From: Halobaculum saliterrae | Lineage (GTDB): Archaea; Halobacteriota; Halobacteria; Halobacteriales; Haloferacaceae | Length of the DNA stretch: 64,000 bases | Reading direction: 5' to 3' | Assembly (NCBI RefSeq): GCF_009831625.1 | Contig: NZ_WUUS01000003.1 | Span: forward strand, 62,001 to 126,000 | Part shown: positions 59,962 through 64,000 of the stretch, piece by piece | How the letters are laid out: every line of letters starts with the position of its first letter | Numbering within the stretch: position 1 is the first letter of the stretch | The notes under the pieces: generated by a model | Databases searched by the model: none | What the model was told of the DNA's origin: nothing | What the model saw: only the letters and a program-made list of their open reading frames with translations | Translations under genes and position numbers: made by a program

Positions 59962-60798
59962 TCAATTCACCTCCCCCTCAACGGTGATCTCGCAGTCGTC
60001 GTCAGATGTCGGACGATACGACAGTTCGTATCTCGTTTCGAAAATGACGCTACGTGCAGTATCTTCGATTTTAACCGTTGCCACGCTATCACCGGGCATC
60101 GAAGAACAGGTTTCTTGCTCACCTGCGAACGAGAAGGGTAGAGTACTCGAGAATAGACGGGCAGTAGCGTTTGGCTCAATCAGTACCTGTTCAACTTCAC
60201 CGGCACCCGTTCCGGTATCGAAGATCCCGCTCGTTTCTGCTGATTCAAGAACCTCTTCGGTTTCATTTGGGATGTCGCCGAGGAAGGCGAGGTTCTGGAC
60301 AGCTGTAGGGCCTGATCCGATGTTCCGAACAAGTACTGTAGCCGCAAACGGTTCGAAGTTACCTAAGGAATCGGGCATCACGTCAGGATTGTTCGCGCCG
60401 ACGCCCAGTTCCTCGATGACGAGATCCGGCTCCAGCGTGATCGACGCGCCTGAACCTCCCTCGGTCGTCACCTCGTAGGTCCCGGGCACGTACCGGACAC
60501 CCAGTTCGACGGTAAGCCGTGTTTCCCCCGTGACAACCGACAGCGACCGCACGCGGGAGCCGTCCGGCGCGATCACGTTCACCTGCTCCACCTCGCTGTC
60601 CTCCCGGAGTTCGATTACGAGTTCCGTGCCGCGCATCGCGAGTTGCTCGAACGGGTCGTCAGGATCCGTCGCCTCGCCGGCCGAATTCGCTCCCGTCTCC
60701 GAGGACGAGTCAGTTTCATGTTGACTACACCCCGCGAGGGCGACGAGCGTACTCCCGGCGACGGCGAGCAGGCGTCGTCACGGCACTCGGTCAGTCAT
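59962..60798 (-). pseudogene. Conjugation-cluster lipoprotein with a nonsense codon at codon 7
   Basis: The expected start ATG 60796-60798 overlaps the upstream stop by 4 bases. It reads MTDRVP, then TGA at 60778-60780, then RRLLAVAGSTLVALAGC, a Tat-type lipoprotein signal with lipobox, and an open frame to 59962. The rest (IELREDSEVEQVNVIAPDGS, FAATVLVRNIGSGPTAVQNL) is an Ig-like secreted beta domain. CGA to TGA (Arg to stop) fits. Without readthrough only a fragment from ATG 60636 could be made, which would lack the signal. Confidence 0.7.
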
Positions 60799-62567
60799 GG
60801 ACCCACCTCCCCGAACCGGAACAGCCGTCCGAGTCGCCGCCCCGCATACACTGCGAGCGCGAACGGGAGCGCCCACTGGAGCGTCCGTCCGAAGAGCCGT
60901 AGCCACCCTGCCGGCGTCGCCAGCGGATGCCAGCGAGCGGTCGCACTCGTACCGACGTACGCCGGGTGGTGTGCCACCCACGAGCCGGGCACATACTCCA
61001 CCGTGTACACACCGGGCTCGGAGACGGTCACCGTGGCGACGCCAGAGACGTTCGTCCGCACCCGCTCGCCCGCCACGGCGACGTAGCCCTCACGGGTGGC
61101 GGTCGACGGGATCTCGAACGGTGCCTCGGACCGGCGGAGGGCGATCGGCTCGCCGGTGGGGGCGTCGGTCAACGCGATGCGCAGCGTCGCTCCGGTATCA
61201 TCCTGGTCGACGACCTCCACGGTCAAATCGCTGCGGCGGAGCTGTCGCGTCGGGCCGGTTTCGTCGATCGGCACGTCGACGCCGCGAACGATCCCGACCG
61301 CCTCGACAGCCTCGTCATGGGCCAGCACGGTGCGGACGGCCAAGCCGTACGACGCCGTGTACTCGCGTTCGACCACGTCGACGGAGACGGTATCGGGAAG
61401 CGACGCCGCCGGCGACCGGCGATCGCGCCCCCAGACAGCGGTGATCCGAGGAGTGCGGCCGGTCGGCTCGCTCCGAGGGCCGAGCCGGGACGGATACGCG
61501 TGGACCGCGACCGGCAGGGCCGGGGATTCGATCTCCCGAGTGCCGGTCCGATTCGACCGTTCGAGCGTGTCCCACCGGACGTCGCGGGCGGTGTAGAAGC
61601 GCCAGACGCCGCGTACCTGCCGGTCACCCTCGGTGCCGAACCGGAGGCCGAGCCACGGCGCTGAGTGGAACGCTGCGAGGAGGCGGTCCCCCTCGGGCCT
61701 TCGGCCGCGGACGAGAGCGACCTCAGGGGTGTACGGTTCGATCGCCCGTCGGTCGCGAACCGTTACCGTCTCCGAAACGGTGCGCGTCTCGGGCGTCGTC
61801 GCTATCGTCGGATCCTCGGCAGTCTCGTTCGAGGGGTGTCGTCCGTTCCTGTCCGTCCGCGGCTGGTCGACCCGAAACTCCGCACGGATCGTCGCGACGA
61901 GGACAAGGGAGTCGACATCGTCAATGAGCGTGTAGTTGATCGCCGGCAGCGCGGTCCCATCCGTCCGCGCGAGCGTGGTTCCGTCGCCCGTCTCCAGGCG
62001 AACCGACTCGATCCGACTGCTGGCCAGCGTGTAATCGACCGTCGTGTTATTCGCCGACTCCGCGCTGGGAACGACAATCCGATAATCCACTAGTCCCCGC
62101 ACCGTCCCGTTCGGGGCGACGTACTCGGTCGTCTCGCCCGGAGTCCGGTGGGCAGTCGTGGACGGGGTGATCGCGAACAGCGTCGCATGGGCGTCCCGAA
62201 TGTACCGGCCATCGGTGAGGGTCGCGTGGGGTGGGTACACTGATACGTTCACGTCGCCCGGCGTGGCGTCGCGATGGTCAGCCCGTGTCCAGCGAGCCGC
62301 GGTATCGGGCGGGCGGCGGAACGTAATGTCGCTGGCGTTGGCGAGTTGTTCGCCGGCAGAGCGCGAGTCGTTGGAGCGCCGCTCGAAGGCGGCGTTCGTG
62401 ACGTAGCCGGAGTCGTTGTCTCGGCTCCACAGCGACGCCGCCTCCGCCTCCGTCAGCCCGTGTGTCTCCTCCTGGGGAGACGGTGGGCGCCCGGCGGCGA
62501 CGGCGACGAGGCTCCCGACGAGCATGACGATGAGGGCCGCAACCGACAGCGAGGTTCGTCGTCGCAT
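60795..62567 (-). CDS. Large secreted surface protein of the conjugation cluster
   Basis: 590 residues. N-terminal signal (SLSVAALIVMLVGSLVAVAAG) and a C-terminal hydrophobic anchor (TLQWALPFALAVYAG) followed by a basic tail (GRRLGRLFRF) suggest an outward-facing membrane protein. In between there are many N-x-S/T sites and Ig-like segments (TREGYVAVAGERVRTNVSGV, PGVYTVEYVPGSW). No enzyme motif is seen. It lies between the lipoprotein and the two-TM protein in the operon and probably mediates cell contact or channel assembly. The family is not recognised by name. Confidence 0.7.
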   Translation of the reverse strand: MRRRTSLSVAALIVMLVGSLVAVAAGRPPSPQEETHGLTEAEAASLWSRDNDSGYVTNAAFERRSNDSRSAGEQLANASDITFRRPPDTAARWTRADHRDATPGDVNVSVYPPHATLTDGRYIRDAHATLFAITPSTTAHRTPGETTEYVAPNGTVRGLVDYRIVVPSAESANNTTVDYTLASSRIESVRLETGDGTTLARTDGTALPAINYTLIDDVDSLVLVATIRAEFRVDQPRTDRNGRHPSNETAEDPTIATTPETRTVSETVTVRDRRAIEPYTPEVALVRGRRPEGDRLLAAFHSAPWLGLRFGTEGDRQVRGVWRFYTARDVRWDTLERSNRTGTREIESPALPVAVHAYPSRLGPRSEPTGRTPRITAVWGRDRRSPAASLPDTVSVDVVEREYTASYGLAVRTVLAHDEAVEAVGIVRGVDVPIDETGPTRQLRRSDLTVEVVDQDDTGATLRIALTDAPTGEPIALRRSEAPFEIPSTATREGYVAVAGERVRTNVSGVATVTVSEPGVYTVEYVPGSWVAHHPAYVGTSATARWHPLATPAGWLRLFGRTLQWALPFALAVYAGRRLGRLFRFGEVGP

Positions 62568-62570
62568 CGG

Positions 62571-63029
62571 TCAGAAGGGGATGAGATCGACGCACTCGGC
62601 GATCGGGAGCTCCATCGCGGTGCCGGCGACGGTGAACAGCGGCCCGAGCACGACCAGCGTAAGCGCCGACCGGCCGGCGCCGCGCTTGTGCTGTTTGATC
62701 TTCGCTTTCTGCTCGCGACCGAGGGTGAACATCTCCATGAGAGCGTCCGCCTGCCAGACCACGAGCAGCCCCATGATCCCCAGCCCGGTGGTGATCTGCA
62801 CGAATCCCTCGATCATGTTGGCGAGCGTGTCCGATTCGTTCGTACACACGGGGTTCGTCGTGTCGTCCTGTGCGGCGACCGTCCCAGTGGCTGCCGCCAC
62901 GAGGAGCACGAGACAGAGGCTCACTCGACACACCGCGCCGAAGGCTGGTGTCACGATCCGTCGATCCGGGCTTCCGCCGTCGGTCACGACCCGACCATCC
63001 CCGTTGGGCCCGTTATTGGCGGCACTCAT
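62571..63029 (-). CDS. Small two-TM secreted protein, VirB2/pilin-like position
   Basis: 152 residues from ATG 63029; a start at 63065 is also possible. Signal-like VSLCLVLLVAAATGTVAAQD, then a mature part with two hydrophobic helices (MIEGFVQITTGLGIMGLLVV and SALTLVVLGPLFTVAGTAM), separated by a basic loop (LGREQKAKIKQHKRG). Small double-helix proteins with a signal are typical of VirB2-like pilin subunits. It is the first gene of the leftward operon, divergent from the regulator. The pilin role is an inference from shape and position. Confidence 0.55.
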   Translation of the reverse strand: MSAANNGPNGDGRVVTDGGSPDRRIVTPAFGAVCRVSLCLVLLVAAATGTVAAQDDTTNPVCTNESDTLANMIEGFVQITTGLGIMGLLVVWQADALMEMFTLGREQKAKIKQHKRGAGRSALTLVVLGPLFTVAGTAMELPIAECVDLIPF

Positions 63030-63183
63030 CCCGCCGAACGGACCCCATTCACGTCGACGTGGCATTGCCCGTATTCGTCCAGCGACGAGGAAGTACTCAC
63101 GGCGTCCCACACTGTGGAGATCTGTGAACGTTCTCTTCCGAAGATATTTATCCGATCCGACGGTGAAAACAATCGATCAGCCT
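63030..63183. promoter_or_regulatory. Divergent promoter region of the conjugation operon and regulator
   Basis: 154 bp between divergent starts. AAGATATTTA at 63141-63150 is a TATA candidate for the rightward regulator, 34 bases before its ATG. No equally clear box is seen for the leftward operon. The regulator may control both sides. Confidence 0.4.
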
Positions 63184-64000
63184 ATGAACGAACCCTGGGG
63201 GGTCGTTCGAGAGCTGTCCGTCTCCCAAACGGACCCGGATCGAGTCGACGTACTGTCGGTCCTCGAGTCAATGGGTGGTGGCGCAACCCCGACTGAATTG
63301 GCGGAGGGATGTGACGTGAGCCGGAAGGCGATCTACCGACGGATCAGGGAGTTCCGAGAGATCGGGTTCGCGATCGATGGCTCCGACGGCGAAGTTCGAA
63401 TGACTCGCTCCGCGGTGAAAGCGATCGGAGCATACCGGTGTGTCGCGGCACAGACGGACCCGGCGGCGATCGCGTATCTCACGAACTCAGAGTCCAGACG
63501 GGACCTCCTGCGCACCCTTGTGGCCACGTCGGCCGACAAGGCGGAATTAGCCGCCGATGAGCAGCTCCCCTCGCGCTCCACCGTGCATCGGACACTCGAT
63601 CGGCTGGACGATCTTGAGTGGGTTGACCGAACGACCGACGGCCGGTTCACCGCAACCTCCCGAGCCGTCGTGGACTTGGAGCGGATCGACTGGCTCGTGG
63701 AGGCGATCCGGCAGGCGATCGCGAAGGCGCCGGCACTCCGACGAATGAGCTACTGGGTCGATCCGCCGTTGCACGCGCTTGCCGGTGGCGATCTCGTCGT
63801 CGAAACGCCCACAGACCCCAACGCGCTGTTGAGCGCCGCGGTCGATGCGGCCGACCTCCGGACAGAGGGCCTCAGCCACGTCCGGTCGATCACCCCGGTG
63901 TTCGATCCTGTCATGCTCGACCTGTTCGGGAACTATATCGACCGAGACACCACCCAACAGATCGTCTTCGACAGGCGAACGTACCGCCAACTCACACGGC
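63184..64000 (+). CDS. Winged-helix transcriptional regulator, cut by the window end
   Basis: At least 272 residues. Two wHTH blocks are visible: TPTELAEGCDVSRKAIYRRI near residues 37-56 and LAADEQLPSRSTVHRTLDRL near 122-141, each followed by a wing. The C-terminal part (FDPVMLDLFGNYIDRDTTQQ, IVFDRRTYRQL) resembles the FilR1-type effector domain of archaeal regulators. It continues past the right edge. The position suggests control of the divergent conjugation operon. Confidence 0.8.
   Translation, partial: MNEPWGVVRELSVSQTDPDRVDVLSVLESMGGGATPTELAEGCDVSRKAIYRRIREFREIGFAIDGSDGEVRMTRSAVKAIGAYRCVAAQTDPAAIAYLTNSESRRDLLRTLVATSADKAELAADEQLPSRSTVHRTLDRLDDLEWVDRTTDGRFTATSRAVVDLERIDWLVEAIRQAIAKAPALRRMSYWVDPPLHALAGGDLVVETPTDPNALLSAAVDAADLRTEGLSHVRSITPVFDPVMLDLFGNYIDRDTTQQIVFDRRTYRQLTR

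Noticed and set aside
6611-63150. Identical AAGATATTTA upstream of moxR and of the right-end regulator, considered as a shared operator
   Set aside because: It is best explained as a TATA box; the flanking bases differ and a ten-base AT-rich match is not significant alone.
1-64000. CRISPR arrays, rRNA or tRNA genes
   Set aside because: No regularly spaced repeats and no recognisable cloverleaf or rRNA sequence were seen by eye on either strand; a tRNA search program would settle it.

Overview
The window is haloarchaeal DNA. Most of it is GC-rich and codes for acidic, Asp/Glu-rich proteins. Several genes have a TATA-like element about 22-30 bases before the start codon, as in leaderless archaeal transcripts. 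Tat-type lipoprotein signals, DUF7504 and DUF1616 proteins, AbrB/PIN toxin-antitoxin pairs and IS1341-type TnpB elements all fit this group. I cannot name the genus. No rRNA, tRNA or CRISPR array was recognised.

Left part (0.2-11.4 kb): a five-gene module made of a protein with three winged-helix domains fused to a Ser/Thr kinase, a 1450-residue HEAT-like repeat protein, a MoxR-type AAA ATPase, a von Willebrand A protein that also carries an HExxH zinc-peptidase-like motif, and a PQQ-type beta-propeller protein. It recalls the vWA-MoxR conflict or chaperone systems but has an unusual partner set. It is the best candidate here for an undescribed system. Next come a DsbA-like lipoprotein, a DUF7504 protein and a DUF1616 membrane protein (11.8-14.6 kb).

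15-27 kb: a mobile and toxin-antitoxin archipelago mixed with the amino-sugar genes glmM, glmS and a glmU-like gene (UDP-GlcNAc supply). It holds one complete TnpB element, one truncated TnpB, four AbrB/PIN pairs, a DUF433 antitoxin whose DUF5615 toxin is cut short, an orphan ribbon-helix-helix antitoxin and small zinc-finger genes.

27-53.7 kb: a surface-glycan locus. It contains GT2 and GT4 glycosyltransferases, an Alg13/Alg14-like pair, a thymidylate-kinase-like protein, a nucleotidyltransferase, an FkbM methyltransferase, two sulfatase-superfamily proteins, a flippase, a polytopic GT-C-like protein and the dTDP-rhamnose genes (rmlC, rmlA, rmlD, rmlB), ending with a NUDIX hydrolase. The middle (about 33.7-49.6 kb) is AT-rich and littered with IS6-family and IS5-family elements at different stages of decay. 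One IS6 copy splits a secreted-protein gene whose reading frame can be restored by removing the element.

53.9-64 kb: a leftward conjugation (type IV secretion-like) operon with a PrimPol-type protein, a VirB4 ATPase, a VirB3/VirB4N-like protein, a VirB6-like membrane protein, a lipoprotein broken by a TGA at codon 7, a large surface protein and a small two-TM protein. A winged-helix regulator, cut by the window end, is divergent from it. This is probably part of an integrated conjugative element or plasmid.
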